From: Streptomyces sp. CBMA291
GTDB lineage: Bacteria > Actinomycetota > Actinomycetes > Streptomycetales > Streptomycetaceae
DNA length: 64,000 bases
Assembly (NCBI RefSeq): GCF_014596525.1
Contig: NZ_MSJP01000079.1
Location: 111,902-175,901, forward strand
Direction of reading: 5' to 3'
In this document: one piece after another, positions 24,156 through 32,857 of the stretch
Layout of the letters: each line of letters starts with the position of its first letter
How positions within the stretch are numbered: the first letter of the stretch is position 1
Notes under the pieces: model-generated
Database searches by the model: none
What the model saw: only the letters and a program-made list of their open reading frames with translations
What the model was told of the DNA's origin: nothing
Program-made: the position numbers and the translations under genes

Positions 24156-25381
24156 CCGATGGCTCCTAGCGCGGGTGTCGGGGTGTACGTCACAGGGAGC
24201 GCGGTCAGTCCGCGCAGCCAGGGGGAGGGGCGGCGGGCGAGGGACCCCGCGGGGACGGCGAGGTCCACGTCCGGCAGCCGGTCGAGCAGCACCTCGATCC
24301 CCGTCCTGGCGATGGTCTCGGCCACCTCCTGGGCGGGGAAGGGGCAGCGGTGCTCGCCGTGGCCGAAGGAGAGATAGGCGTTGTTGCCGCCGGTCAGCGC
24401 CCCGGCGTCGGCGCGTACGTGCGGATCGGAGTTGGCGGCGGCGAGCCCGAGCAGGACCAGGTCGCCGCGGCCGATCCGGCGCCCGCCGAGGTGTGTGTCG
24501 CGCGAGGTCCAGCGGCCCGCGACGTTCTGGGTGGGGGTGTCCTCCCACAGGACCTCGTTCATCGCCTCGCCGACGCTGTGCCGGCCGCCGGAGAGCGAGG
24601 CGGCGAAGCGGTCGTCGGTGAGCATCAGGCGCAGCGAGTTGCCGATCCAGTCGGCGGTGGGCTGGTGGCCCGCGGCCATCATCACCATGAGGTCCTGGGC
24701 GACTTCCTCGGCGCTGAACCCGGCGGTGTTGGCCAGCATCCGGGAGGCCACGTCGTCGCCGGGCAGCTCCGCCTTCGCGGCGAGCAGCGCGGCCATCGAC
24801 CCGGCCAGGTGCCGCTGGCCCTCCAGGGCCCCCTCCTGGCCGTTGATCATGTCGTTGAGGGCGGTGACGAGCCCCGGGCCCTGCTCGTCGGAGAAGCCGT
24901 AGACGCTGGCGAGGACCCGTACCGGCAGGAGCATCGCGTACTCGGCGACGATGTCGCACGAGCCCTTTCCGCAGAGCGCGTCGACGAGTTCGTCGGCGAA
25001 CCGCTCGGCGCGCTCGCGCAGCACGAACGGGTCGATCGCCTCCAGGGCGCCGGAGACGACGGCGGCGCGCTCCCGGTGCCGCTCGCCGACGGTGTAGAGG
25101 ATGGACGGCTGTTTGCGGCCGATCATGGGCAGCAGGGGCCAGTCCGCCGGGATGTTCTCCCACTGGTTCCACAGGTCGGAGTCGCGGGAGAAGAGCACCG
25201 GGTCGCTGGTGACCTGGTGCAGCTCGCGGTAGCCGACGACCAGCCAGGCGGGCACGTCGCCGTCCAGGACGACGGGGGCGACCGATCCGTGCTCACGCCG
25301 GATCTGCCGGTACAGCTCGGCCGGGTCGGTCTGGAACCGGGGCCCGCTCAGCGGGACGGGCGGGGGCTCGGGGTGGGTCAC
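24152..25381 (-). CDS. Cytochrome P450, CYP157-like, without the ExxR arginine
   Basis: A 409-residue P450 in the CvnE position. The Cys ligand loop is FGHGEHRCPFPAQE, where the usual Gly two residues after Cys is Phe. The K-helix motif, normally ExxR, reads EVLW. The I-helix reads AGHQPT instead of AGxET/T. A PERF-like GRW segment follows (NVAGRW). CYP157 proteins of S. coelicolor are known to lack the ExxR motif, so this is a family trait rather than an error; the frame is intact. The GTG start at 25381 overlaps the cvnD stop (GTGA). Classical monooxygenase activity is uncertain, and a role tied to the CvnD GTPase is plausible. Confidence 0.88.
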   Translation of the reverse strand: MTHPEPPPVPLSGPRFQTDPAELYRQIRREHGSVAPVVLDGDVPAWLVVGYRELHQVTSDPVLFSRDSDLWNQWENIPADWPLLPMIGRKQPSILYTVGERHRERAAVVSGALEAIDPFVLRERAERFADELVDALCGKGSCDIVAEYAMLLPVRVLASVYGFSDEQGPGLVTALNDMINGQEGALEGQRHLAGSMAALLAAKAELPGDDVASRMLANTAGFSAEEVAQDLMVMMAAGHQPTADWIGNSLRLMLTDDRFAASLSGGRHSVGEAMNEVLWEDTPTQNVAGRWTSRDTHLGGRRIGRGDLVLLGLAAANSDPHVRADAGALTGGNNAYLSFGHGEHRCPFPAQEVAETIARTGIEVLLDRLPDVDLAVPAGSLARRPSPWLRGLTALPVTYTPTPALGAIG

Positions 25382-26007
25382 GGGGCGGGCTCCGGTATGG
25401 GCGGGGACATCGGCCGAGGGGCCGAGGCGACGACGGTGCGCAGATGCTCGACGAGGGTGATGAGGACCTGCTTGCCGGACTCGCGCGACCGGGCGTCGCA
25501 GAGGACCAGCGGGACCTCGTCGGCGAGGTCGAGGGCCTCGCGGATCCGGTCGGGGGAGTGGGCGGGTCCGCCGAAGTCGTTGCAGGCGACGATGAACGGC
25601 GTCCCGTGGTGTTCCAGGCGGTCGATGGCGTACCAGGAGTCCGCGAGGCGCCGGGTGTCGACGAGGACGACCGCGCCGAGGGTCCCGGAGAACAGGCGGT
25701 CCCACAGGAACCAGAACCGTTCCTGGCCGGGCGCGCCGAACAGGTACAGGACGTTGTGGGCGTCCAGCGAGATCCGGCCGAAGTCGAAGGCCACGGTCGT
25801 GGCCGTCTTCGCCGCGACGCCGACGGTGTCGTCGACGCTCTCGCCCGCCTGGGTCATGGTCTCCTCGGTGTTCAGCGGACGGATCTCGCTGACCGAGCGG
25901 ACCAGGGTGGTCTTGCCGACGCCGAAACCCCCGACGACGACGATCTTCAGTCCGTTGTCGGCGGTGCTGCGCAGGGTCGGGCGCTGTTCAGAGGTTACGG
26001 AGTCCAA
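25378..26007 (-). CDS. cvnD: Conservon GTP-binding protein CvnD (conservon 1)
   Basis: A 209-residue small GTPase-like protein. The P-loop GGFGVGKTTLV, a switch-like segment with TEETMTQAGESVDD, the Walker B/G3 region FGAPGQERFWFLWD and a G4-like ACNDFG identify the CvnD family, which resembles Ras-like and MglA GTPases. In S. coelicolor, conservon products form a membrane-associated complex compared with eukaryotic G-protein signalling. The start overlaps the end of cvnC by 20 bases, the same overlap as in conservon 2 of this window, and the stop overlaps the CYP157-like start. Confidence 0.93.
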   Translation of the reverse strand: MDSVTSEQRPTLRSTADNGLKIVVVGGFGVGKTTLVRSVSEIRPLNTEETMTQAGESVDDTVGVAAKTATTVAFDFGRISLDAHNVLYLFGAPGQERFWFLWDRLFSGTLGAVVLVDTRRLADSWYAIDRLEHHGTPFIVACNDFGGPAHSPDRIREALDLADEVPLVLCDARSRESGKQVLITLVEHLRTVVASAPRPMSPPIPEPAP

Positions 26008-26341
26008 CGAGCACCTGCTCCAGGATGTCGTGATCGGGAAGGCGGTACGACGAGCGGGGATGCCGCGCGTGGATCCGGCCGGTGTCGTGCAGGTCGGCCA
26101 GGAGGATCCGGGTGATGGACACCGGAAGACCGAGGGAGGCCGCCACTTCCACCACGGCGGTGGGGAGGCGGCAGAGCCGGAGGATCGCGGCGTGCTCGGA
26201 CTGCATGCCGGGGACCGGATCGCTCTCCGCGACCACCAGGGTCACCAGGTCGAAGGCGTCGGAACCGGCGTGGCTCCGGCCGCCGGTGAGGGTGTAGAGC
26301 CGGTCGGGGGAGTCGTCCCTGCCCGGCCTCGCGCGGCTCAT
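25988..26341 (-). CDS. cvnC: Conservon DUF742 protein CvnC (conservon 1)
   Basis: A 117-residue DUF742 protein with RLYTLTGGRSHAGSDAFDLV at the N-terminus, EHAAILRLCRLPTAVVEVAA in the centre, and a winged-helix-like second half with LPVSITRILLADLHDTGRI. The ATG at 26341 overlaps the CvnB stop by four bases. The longer frame to 26836 crosses cvnB in another frame and is not coding. It is expected to be an adaptor between the CvnA sensor and CvnD, based on family work; the sequence shows no catalytic motif. Confidence 0.92.
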   Translation of the reverse strand: MSRARPGRDDSPDRLYTLTGGRSHAGSDAFDLVTLVVAESDPVPGMQSEHAAILRLCRLPTAVVEVAASLGLPVSITRILLADLHDTGRIHARHPRSSYRLPDHDILEQVLVGLRNL

Positions 26342-26739
26342 CCCCGAGGCCTCGCCACCAGGTGCTCGCCGAGTTGCTCGACGAGTTCCGACATGTTGTG
26401 GCCGACGAGCCCGGCGTCGGCGTCCTCGTCGGCGACCAGCGCCAGATGGGCGCCCTCGCCCGCCTCGACGATGAACAGGATGCCGCCGTAGAACTCGGCC
26501 ATCGCGGAACGGACCCCGCCGGTGCCGTCGCCGAACTCCACGGAGGCACCGTGCGACAGGCTCTGGATGCCCGCGGCGATCGCGGCGAGCTGGTCGGCCT
26601 GGTCGACGGAGAGCCCGGCGGTACGGCAGAGCTTGAGGCCGTCGCGGGAGAGCACCAGGGCGTGACGGGTGCCCGAGGTGCGTTCGAGCAGGCCCTCCAG
26701 GAGCCAGCTGAGCTTCTCGTCGGTGGTGGTGCCGGTCAT
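26338..26739 (-). CDS. cvnB: Conservon roadblock/LC7 protein CvnB (conservon 1)
   Basis: A 133-residue roadblock/LC7 protein: LSWLLEGLLERTSGTRHALV, LSRDGLKLCRTAGL and QADQLAAIAAGIQSLSHGAS, followed by FYGGILFIVEAGEGAHLALV. Proteins of this fold act as GTPase-associated scaffolds, for example MglB for MglA, so CvnB is the natural regulator of CvnD. The start overlaps the cvnA stop by four bases and the stop overlaps the cvnC start. Confidence 0.93.
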   Translation of the reverse strand: MTGTTTDEKLSWLLEGLLERTSGTRHALVLSRDGLKLCRTAGLSVDQADQLAAIAAGIQSLSHGASVEFGDGTGGVRSAMAEFYGGILFIVEAGEGAHLALVADEDADAGLVGHNMSELVEQLGEHLVARPRG

Positions 26740-28814
26740 CGGGAGGTGCCTTCCGGGTGCGGGGAGTTCGAGGGTTCGTGCGCGGCCGGGACTCCGTCGC
26801 CGTCGGCCGGGTGACCGGATTCGGTCGGCGCGGCACCCCCGTCGGCCGGGCCGTCGCCCGGCGAGCGGATGCCGTGGGAAGCGCTTGCGTGAGAGGCGTC
26901 GGGGGCCGCGGGCTCTTCGTCGGCGGGGTGGACGCGGAGGGAGGCCCGTGCGGTGGGGGAGCCGGGGGTCGTGGGCTCTTCGGCGGTCGGTCGGGTGCGC
27001 GAAGAGGCGTCAGCGGCGGGGGAGTCGGGGGCCGCGGGCTCTTCGTCGGCGGGGTGGACGCGGAGGGAGGCCCGTGCGGTGGGGGAGCCGGGCATCGCGG
27101 GCTCCTCGTCGGCCGTGCGGCTGCGCGAAGGGGCGTCCATGGCGGGGGAATCGGACACCGGGGACTCTTCGTCGGCCGGGCCTGTGCGGGGGGAAGCGTC
27201 CAGGGCGGGGGCGTCTGAAGGGGCAGGGGTTTCGACGGCCGCTCGTAGGCCGTCGTGGACGTCGTGGGAAGCGCTTGCGGCAGGGGTGTCGGAAGACGGG
27301 GGCACCTCGTCGGCGGGCGTCGGCCCCTCCGGCTGGGCTGCTGCGCGGACGGCCTTGCGGAAGCTGCCGAAGCGGGTGGCCGCCCCGGCCGCCGCCCCGG
27401 TACGCGGGGCCGTGGCCTTGCGCGGCTTCGGCGGCGCGTCCGGCCCCTCGGGGTGGGCGGCGGCGAGGGCGCGCCCGCGACGACGGCGGGGCAGCCCGTC
27501 CCCGTCGAGGCTCGGGTGCTCGCCCGTGCTCTCCACCTTGCTCTCGGGAGCGTTCTCGCGTACGGACCCGGGCTCGCTCCGGGGCGCGGGCACCCGGACG
27601 GCGGGCGCGGGGGCGCTCGGGGCCGGGGCCGGCGCGGTCGGCGTCGTGGCGGTCCGGCTGACGAGTTCCTGCGGAAGCATCAGCAGGGCCCCGGTGCCGC
27701 CGCGTGCCGAGGGGCGGAACGACACGGTCAGACCGTGCTTGCGGGCGAGCCGGCCGACGACGGCCAGGCCCAGCCGGGTGCCGGAGAGACCGGCGAGGTC
27801 CTGGGCGGTCGCGCCCACGGCCTCCTCGGCACGGCGCAGCTGGACGTCGCTCATGACGAGGCCGCTGTCTTCGACGGCGATCATCACACCGGCCGGGACC
27901 TCCTCCACGTACACATGGACCTCGGCGGTGGGCGGCGAGAAGTTCGCCGCGTTGTCCATGAGTTCGGCAAGCGCGTGCATGACGCCCTCGGCCGCGTGTC
28001 CGGCGACGGCCGCCTCACTGCTGGAGTGCAGCCGGACGCGCTGGTAGCCGCCGATACGGCCCATGGCGCCGCGCAGGATCGACTCCATGCCGATGGGGCG
28101 GGCCCAACGGCGCCCCGACCGGGCGCCGGTCAGGACGGCGACGGAGTCGGCGAGCCGACCGGCCTGCGCGGTGCGGTGGTCGAGGTGGAGCAGGTCGGCG
28201 AGGACGTCCTCGTCCGCGTGCCGGTGCTCCATCTCGCGCAGGTCGGCGAGCATGCCGGTGGCCAGGGCCTGCATGCGTCCGGCGGCGTTCGCGGACGCGG
28301 CCATGGCGGCGGAACGGCCGGATTCGGCCCGGCGGAGCCGGAGTTCGAGCCGCTTGGTCTCCTCGGCGTGTTCACGGCCGAGCGCGGTGGTCTCGGCGGC
28401 ATGGGCCCGGACCAGTTCCTCGGTGTGTGCCGCGTGGGTGGCGGCCGAGGCCTCGGCCTCGGTGGCGTGGCGCTCTTCGAGCCGTGCGGTCTCCGCCTCG
28501 TACCGCTCCTTGAGGGCGACGGCCTCGCGTTCGGCGGAGGCCTTGGACTGGGCGGCGTACGTCTCCCAGGAGGCGAGTTCGGCGGCGAGGCGTCCGGCGC
28601 GGCGGCCGTGGGCGCGCGCGGTTCTCGCGTACCAGACGACGGCGAACACCGAGGCCGAGAGCAGCAGGACGCCGCAGGCGGCGGCCCAGGCGAGGGCGGT
28701 GCGGACGCCGGACGGCGCGGCCGCGACCGCGACCGAGGCGGCGGCGCCACCGGCGACGGCCGTCAGCGAGGAGACGAGCAGGGCGGGGCGAAGGGGGGTG
28801 GGTGACGCCGACAT
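26736..28814 (-). CDS. cvnA: Conservon sensor-like membrane ATPase CvnA with repetitive acidic tail (conservon 1)
   Basis: A 692-residue protein. It has two N-terminal hydrophobic segments (about residues 8-30 and 35-58), a long Glu/Ala-rich coiled coil (about 60-200) and a histidine-kinase-like HATPase domain with ELMDNAANFSPP and GLAVVGRLARKHG. No phospho-acceptor His box is evident, as expected for CvnA proteins. The last 250 residues are a low-complexity Pro/Ala/Asp/Ser tail containing a 42-residue repeat (DNA period 126 bp) with PTARASLRVHPADEEPAAPD present twice. The ATG at 28814 begins MSASPTPL; the upstream in-frame ATG at 28841 lacks better signals. It heads the six-gene minus-strand operon. 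Confidence 0.9.
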   Translation of the reverse strand: MSASPTPLRPALLVSSLTAVAGGAAASVAVAAAPSGVRTALAWAAACGVLLLSASVFAVVWYARTARAHGRRAGRLAAELASWETYAAQSKASAEREAVALKERYEAETARLEERHATEAEASAATHAAHTEELVRAHAAETTALGREHAEETKRLELRLRRAESGRSAAMAASANAAGRMQALATGMLADLREMEHRHADEDVLADLLHLDHRTAQAGRLADSVAVLTGARSGRRWARPIGMESILRGAMGRIGGYQRVRLHSSSEAAVAGHAAEGVMHALAELMDNAANFSPPTAEVHVYVEEVPAGVMIAVEDSGLVMSDVQLRRAEEAVGATAQDLAGLSGTRLGLAVVGRLARKHGLTVSFRPSARGGTGALLMLPQELVSRTATTPTAPAPAPSAPAPAVRVPAPRSEPGSVRENAPESKVESTGEHPSLDGDGLPRRRRGRALAAAHPEGPDAPPKPRKATAPRTGAAAGAATRFGSFRKAVRAAAQPEGPTPADEVPPSSDTPAASASHDVHDGLRAAVETPAPSDAPALDASPRTGPADEESPVSDSPAMDAPSRSRTADEEPAMPGSPTARASLRVHPADEEPAAPDSPAADASSRTRPTAEEPTTPGSPTARASLRVHPADEEPAAPDASHASASHGIRSPGDGPADGGAAPTESGHPADGDGVPAAHEPSNSPHPEGTSR
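26901..27093. repeat. Long direct repeat inside the cvnA C-terminal coding region
   Basis: About 67 identical bases start at 26901 and again at 27027 (period 126 bp, 42 codons). Weaker copies of the same pattern flank them, at about 26960 and 27100. They encode a Pro/Ala/Asp/Glu-rich repeat in CvnA. Near identity at DNA level suggests a recent duplication or ongoing slippage. Confidence 0.8.
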
Positions 28815-29100
28815 CAACCAGACTCTCGGGAGCGGGCACACGGGGCAGGGGGAGGCGCGATGTCGGCACTATAGATGCGTTGTTGATCAATACGGAACTC
28901 GATCGACCGGATGAACACCCTTTGCTTGGCCTATGTTTTGTTCATGTGTCCAAGAAGGTCCGGACTTGTTCATTCCATGGTTAAGTGCCTGCTCAGACAG
29001 GTGACATGACGAGCCGTGGGGCGACGGGCGGCGGAACGGCACCGCCCGGCACACACGGGGTGCGCCGGGCGGTGGACGGCGCGGGGCCGTTCGGTGGCCG
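28815..29100. promoter_or_regulatory. AT-richer leader and promoter region of conservon 1
   Basis: The stretch 28860-28980 is clearly lower in G+C than its surroundings, with TTGTTGATCAATACGGAAC and CTATGTTTTGTTCAT. An inverted repeat ATGAACA (28911) ... TGTTCAT (28939) has perfect seven-base arms separated by 21 bp and could be an operator for cvnA. Nothing coding is seen. Bases 28985-29100 are GC-rich and lie downstream of the ferredoxin gene. Confidence 0.5.
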
Positions 29101-29325
29101 TCAGGCTCCGGGAGGGGGCCCGTCCTTCTCGTCGATCGTGATCGCCTGCACGGGGCAGGCGCGGACCGCCTCGTCGAGCAGGGCGTCGTCGGCGTCCGGC
29201 CCGCCGTCCTCCCGGCCGGGGAGGATCGCGCCGAACCCGTCGTCGTCCTGGGTGAAGAACTCCGGCGCGGTCAGAACGCACTGACCGGCGCCGATGCAGA
29301 GGTTTCCGTCGATCGTGACGCGCAT
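29101..29325 (-). CDS. Small 3Fe-4S ferredoxin paired with a CYP105-like P450
   Basis: A 74-residue acidic ferredoxin. The cluster motif is CIGAGQC (first and second Cys) with the distal Cys in ACPVQAI, the pattern of the single 3Fe-4S ferredoxins that serve Streptomyces P450s. The ATG at 29325 has GAGGAG at ten bases; the GTG at 29334 is too close to it. The gene follows the P450 stop by 16 bp on the same strand, so the two are co-transcribed and the ferredoxin is its likely electron donor. Confidence 0.92.
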   Translation of the reverse strand: MRVTIDGNLCIGAGQCVLTAPEFFTQDDDGFGAILPGREDGGPDADDALLDEAVRACPVQAITIDEKDGPPPGA

Positions 29326-29341
29326 CGGGGTCACACTCCTC

Positions 29342-30532
29342 TCACCAGGCGACGGGGAGCGAGAGCATCCCCTGGATGGTGTCCCCCGGCTTGAACGGGA
29401 TCTCCTCGGCGGGCGCGTCCAGCCGCAGCTCCGGCAGTCGGCGCAGCAGCGTCCCCAGGGCGATCTCCAGCTCCGCCCGCGCCAGGTTCTGCCCCAGGCA
29501 CTGGTGGATGCCGTAGCCGAAGGCCACGTGGTGACGGGCCGACCGGCTCCAGTCGAGTGCGTCCGGCTCGGAGTAGGCGGCGGGATCCCGGTTGGCGACG
29601 GAGGTCGCGAACACGACGCCGTCGCCCGCCCGGATGACCGTCCCGGCGATCTCCACGTCCTCGCGGGCGACCCGCAGCAGCCCGTCGGCGATCGAGAGGA
29701 ACCGCAGCAGCTCCTCCACGGCGACGGGCACCAGCGAGGGATCGGCCCGCAGTTCGGCCATCCGCCCGGGGTGCCGCAGCAGTGTGTAGACGCCGAGCGA
29801 GATCATGTTCGCCGTGGTCTCGTGTCCCGCCACCAGGAGGATGGAGGCGAGCTGGACCAGTTCCTGGCGGTCGGGCGCGCCGTCCTGGCCGCTCAGGGAG
29901 ACGAGGTCGTCGAGGACGCCCGTGCCGGGCTTCTCCCGCTTGCGGTCGATCAAGCCGCCGAGGTACTCCTCCAGTCGGGCCAGGGCCTCCTCGGTGTCCG
30001 CGCCGGTCGGCCCGCGCAGCAGCCGCCGGGACTGCTCCTCGAAGAAGTCGTGGTCCTCGTAGGGCACTCCGAGCAGCTCGCAGATGACCATCGACGGTAC
30101 GGGCAGTGCGAAGGCGCTCACCAGCTCGGCGGACGGGCCCCGGTTCTCCATGGCGTCCAGGAGCCGGTCCACGATCTCCTGGATGCGGGGCCGCAGCCCC
30201 TCGGTGCGCTTGAGCGTGAAGCTCGGGATCAGCAGCCGGCGCTGGGCGTTGTGCTCGGGGTCGTCCCAGCCGAGCAGGGCCGCCCGTCGCCGCCGTCGCA
30301 CCTTCTCGGCGCGCTCGGTCGGCAGGGGGAAGTCCTCGCGGGTGGAGTCGGTGGAGAGCCGGGGGTCGGCGAGGAGGGCGCGGGCGGTGGCGTGGCCGGT
30401 GACCATCCACACCTCCCGGCCGTCCCAGAGCGTCACCCGGGCCAGCGGGTGCTCCTCGCCGGAACGGGGGTAGTCGGCAGGGGGGTGGTAGGGACAGGTC
30501 CGGTTCTGCGGGAACGCGACGGCTTTCGTCAT
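29342..30532 (-). CDS. Cytochrome P450, CYP105-like
   Basis: A 396-residue soluble P450 with all standard motifs: I-helix VAGHETT, K-helix EELLRF (ExxR), then SIADGLLRVA, and the haem loop FGYGIHQCLGQNLARAE. The EELLRFLSIADG stretch and the paired small ferredoxin are characteristic of the CYP105 family, which oxidises macrolides, terpenoids and xenobiotics. The ATG at 30532 gives MTKAVAFPQNRTCPY; the longer frame to 30601 adds residues without conservation. It lies between the two conservons, pointing away from conservon 2. A terpene synthase 6 kb away makes terpenoid oxidation conceivable but unproven. Confidence 0.92.
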   Translation of the reverse strand: MTKAVAFPQNRTCPYHPPADYPRSGEEHPLARVTLWDGREVWMVTGHATARALLADPRLSTDSTREDFPLPTERAEKVRRRRRAALLGWDDPEHNAQRRLLIPSFTLKRTEGLRPRIQEIVDRLLDAMENRGPSAELVSAFALPVPSMVICELLGVPYEDHDFFEEQSRRLLRGPTGADTEEALARLEEYLGGLIDRKREKPGTGVLDDLVSLSGQDGAPDRQELVQLASILLVAGHETTANMISLGVYTLLRHPGRMAELRADPSLVPVAVEELLRFLSIADGLLRVAREDVEIAGTVIRAGDGVVFATSVANRDPAAYSEPDALDWSRSARHHVAFGYGIHQCLGQNLARAELEIALGTLLRRLPELRLDAPAEEIPFKPGDTIQGMLSLPVAW

Positions 30533-31251
30533 GGGAGGCCTCGCTCGGTGCGCATGGGTGACTCTGACGTGTGTGCCGTCCCCACTACATGCCTCAGGCA
30601 CCTATCCGGTCTACGAGGAGTTCGGCCAATCCACCCGAAGGGAGCGACCGGGACGGGCCAGAATCCCGACTGCCGGGCAGTCGTTCGAGTTCAAGGCCGT
30701 GACAGCGCCTGGAGAATCGATTTTTCGTACGTGTTTCGAGGGAGCGGGCTTTCCGTGTGCGCTTTGTGTGCGTGTGTCCGTTGCGCGAAAGGTGTGCGGA
30801 GGAGGTGCGTGAGTCGATGCCTCTTCGCCATTTATTGGCCGGATGGTTTCACCGGCTCCCCGTCCGGACCGCTCGCGCCCGGCGCTCCCCGCCCCGGAGC
30901 CCGGAGCCGTGCGCCCCTGTAAGGGTGGTCGCGCGTTCGGCCCGGGGGAGTCATGACGCACCGTCGACAAGATGTGATCGATTCCTTGCGCTTTCAGGGC
31001 GGTAACAGGGCTTATTTCGAGCCTTGAATGACCGGTGGAGGTAGCCCTTCCCGCTCGGTCACATGGGGAACCCGAACTGACTATGCTCCCCAATGTGTTG
31101 CGACACGGTCACAGCGAGTCATGACCGCTGTGATGCTCGTGGACGGCACGCGGCTGCGAAGGGGCGCCTCCATCGGCGCGAATCCGACGGGCCCGCCCTC
31201 GCACCACATCACCCCAGTCCGCTCATTCCAGTCTGCTGAGGGACCCTTTCG
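30533..31251. other. Long divergent intergenic region upstream of conservon 2
   Basis: About 720 bp without a convincing gene; the ORFs here lack ribosome binding sites and normal codon use. Parts (30690-30830 and 30950-31130) are lower in G+C than the surroundings. A perfect inverted repeat CACAGCG (31110-31116) / CGCTGTG (31126-31132) sits about 120 bp before cvnA. TATGCT at about 31082 could be a -10 element. The region should carry promoters for the CYP105-like gene and conservon 2. Confidence 0.5.
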
Positions 31252-32856
31252 ATGGTTCGTGCAGGATCGACTTCCAGAGCCCGGCCGGCCGCCCCGGCAC
31301 GGGCTTGGCTCCTCACCCCGGGAGTCCTGGCCGGCGCCCTGGTCATAGCGCTGCTTCTCGCCCCGGCGGACATACGGCCCCCCCTCACCTGGTACGGCTC
31401 CGGCGGCGTCGGCCTGACCCTGCTCACCTCGCTGGGCCTCGCCCGCTGGTTCCGCTCGTCCGACGCGGCCCGCACCGCGCGGATCGAAGCCGATGCCAGG
31501 GAGCGCTCCGCCCAGCGCGAGGCGGCGCTCCTCGGCCGCCTGGCCGACCAGCAGACCAGCGTCACCTGGCTGGCCGAGAAGCTGCTCCCGGCGGCCGTCG
31601 CCCGGCTCCGCAGGGGCGATCTGGCCCCGGACGTCCTGCACTCCGTCTCCTTCGGCACCCACCTCGACCCGGAGTTCGCCGCCGCCCTCAAGGGCGCCCT
31701 GCGGACGCTCCTGGACTCGGTGGAGTCCGAGGAGCACACCCGGGACGCCTCCCAGCGGGCCCTGGTCGCCGTCGCCCGACGGGTCCAGGCCATCGTCCAC
31801 CAGCTGGCCAAGGACCTGCACACCATGCAGATCGTCCACGGCAACGACCTGGTGGTCTCCCGGGGCCTCCGGGACGTCGACCACCGAAACGCCCTGATCG
31901 GACGACTCGCGGCCAGCATCGCCGTCCTCGGCGACGCCCGCCCGGGGCGCCAGTGGTCGAAGGCGATCCCGCTCTACGACGTGCTGCGCGGCGCCATGTC
32001 CCGGATCGTCGACTACCCCCGGGTCAAACTCACCTCGGTGACCGAGGTGGCCGTGGTCGGCCCCGGAGCCGAACCCCTGATCCACCTCCTCGCCGAACTG
32101 CTCGACAACGCCACCACGTTCTCGCCGCCGCACACCCCCGTGGAGGTGACCGCGAGCGAGGTGCCCTCCGGCATCGCGATCGAGATCGAGGACCGGGGCG
32201 TCGGACTCACCGAGGAGGTCAGGGCCCGCGTCGAGCGCATCATGCGCCAGTCGATGTACGGCATCCAGCTCGCCAGCCTCGGCGAGGTCACCCAGCTCGG
32301 ACTGCCCGTGGTCAGCCGACTGGCCCACGAGTACGGCTGCGACGTCGACCTGCGCACCTCCGCCTACGGAGGCGTACGGGCCGTGATCCTCGTACCCCGG
32401 CGCCTGATCACCACGGTCCCGCCGTCCGCCCTCAGGTTCCCCCAGCCGCCCCGCAGGCGCCCCGACGGAAGTCCGATCCTGCCCCGCCCGGTGGCCTCGG
32501 TCCCGGTGCCGCCTCCGCCGCCCCCGCCCCCGCCCCCGCTGCCACCGGCCCCGGCCCCGGCCCCGGTGCCCCCGCCGGTCACCGTGCCGACCGGCGGCCC
32601 GCACCCCTCGTCCGGCGAGACCAGGAAGACCTCCAACGGACTCCCGCAGCGCCGGCGCGATTCGACCATCCCCACCCCGGTCGTCGTGGTGACGTCCACG
32701 CCGCCGACACCGCTCCCGTCCCGGACCTCCGGCCCGACCCGGCAGCCGGGTCTGATGTGGGAGGCGTTCAACGGGGACAAGTTCAACGGGGGGGACAAGA
32801 GATCCCCCACCCAGCCCGCCACTCCCCACCACGACCCGTCAGATGAGGTTGAGTAA
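31252..32856 (+). CDS. cvnA: Conservon sensor-like membrane ATPase CvnA (conservon 2)
   Basis: A 534-residue protein with two hydrophobic segments (residues 18-40 and 50-66), a helical linker and a kinase-like HATPase domain with ELLDNATTFSPP (N box), IEDRGVGL (G1) and LGLPVVSRLAHEYG. A proline run of ten residues (PVPPPPPPPPPP, then LPPAPAPA) separates the ATPase from a Ser/Thr/Pro tail. There is no canonical phospho-His motif. The ATG at 31252 follows GGGACCCTTTCG with only weak Shine-Dalgarno character. It is the first gene of the second conservon, which is divergent from conservon 1 and not its recent copy, because the proteins differ throughout and this one lacks the acidic repeats. Confidence 0.9.
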   Translation: MVRAGSTSRARPAAPARAWLLTPGVLAGALVIALLLAPADIRPPLTWYGSGGVGLTLLTSLGLARWFRSSDAARTARIEADARERSAQREAALLGRLADQQTSVTWLAEKLLPAAVARLRRGDLAPDVLHSVSFGTHLDPEFAAALKGALRTLLDSVESEEHTRDASQRALVAVARRVQAIVHQLAKDLHTMQIVHGNDLVVSRGLRDVDHRNALIGRLAASIAVLGDARPGRQWSKAIPLYDVLRGAMSRIVDYPRVKLTSVTEVAVVGPGAEPLIHLLAELLDNATTFSPPHTPVEVTASEVPSGIAIEIEDRGVGLTEEVRARVERIMRQSMYGIQLASLGEVTQLGLPVVSRLAHEYGCDVDLRTSAYGGVRAVILVPRRLITTVPPSALRFPQPPRRRPDGSPILPRPVASVPVPPPPPPPPPPLPPAPAPAPVPPPVTVPTGGPHPSSGETRKTSNGLPQRRRDSTIPTPVVVVTSTPPTPLPSRTSGPTRQPGLMWEAFNGDKFNGGDKRSPTQPATPHHDPSDEVE

Positions 32857-32857
32857 C

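Noticed and set aside
24152..25381. Frameshift or sequencing error explaining the missing ExxR motif in the CYP157-like gene
   Set aside because: The frame is continuous, and the second CYP157-like gene independently shows the same E-x-x-W pattern, known for the family.
29083..29098. GGGGCCGTTCGGTGGC as a further DevR-type box near the ferredoxin gene
   Set aside because: Only the left half matches; it lies downstream of the ferredoxin stop, not in a promoter, and is probably chance.
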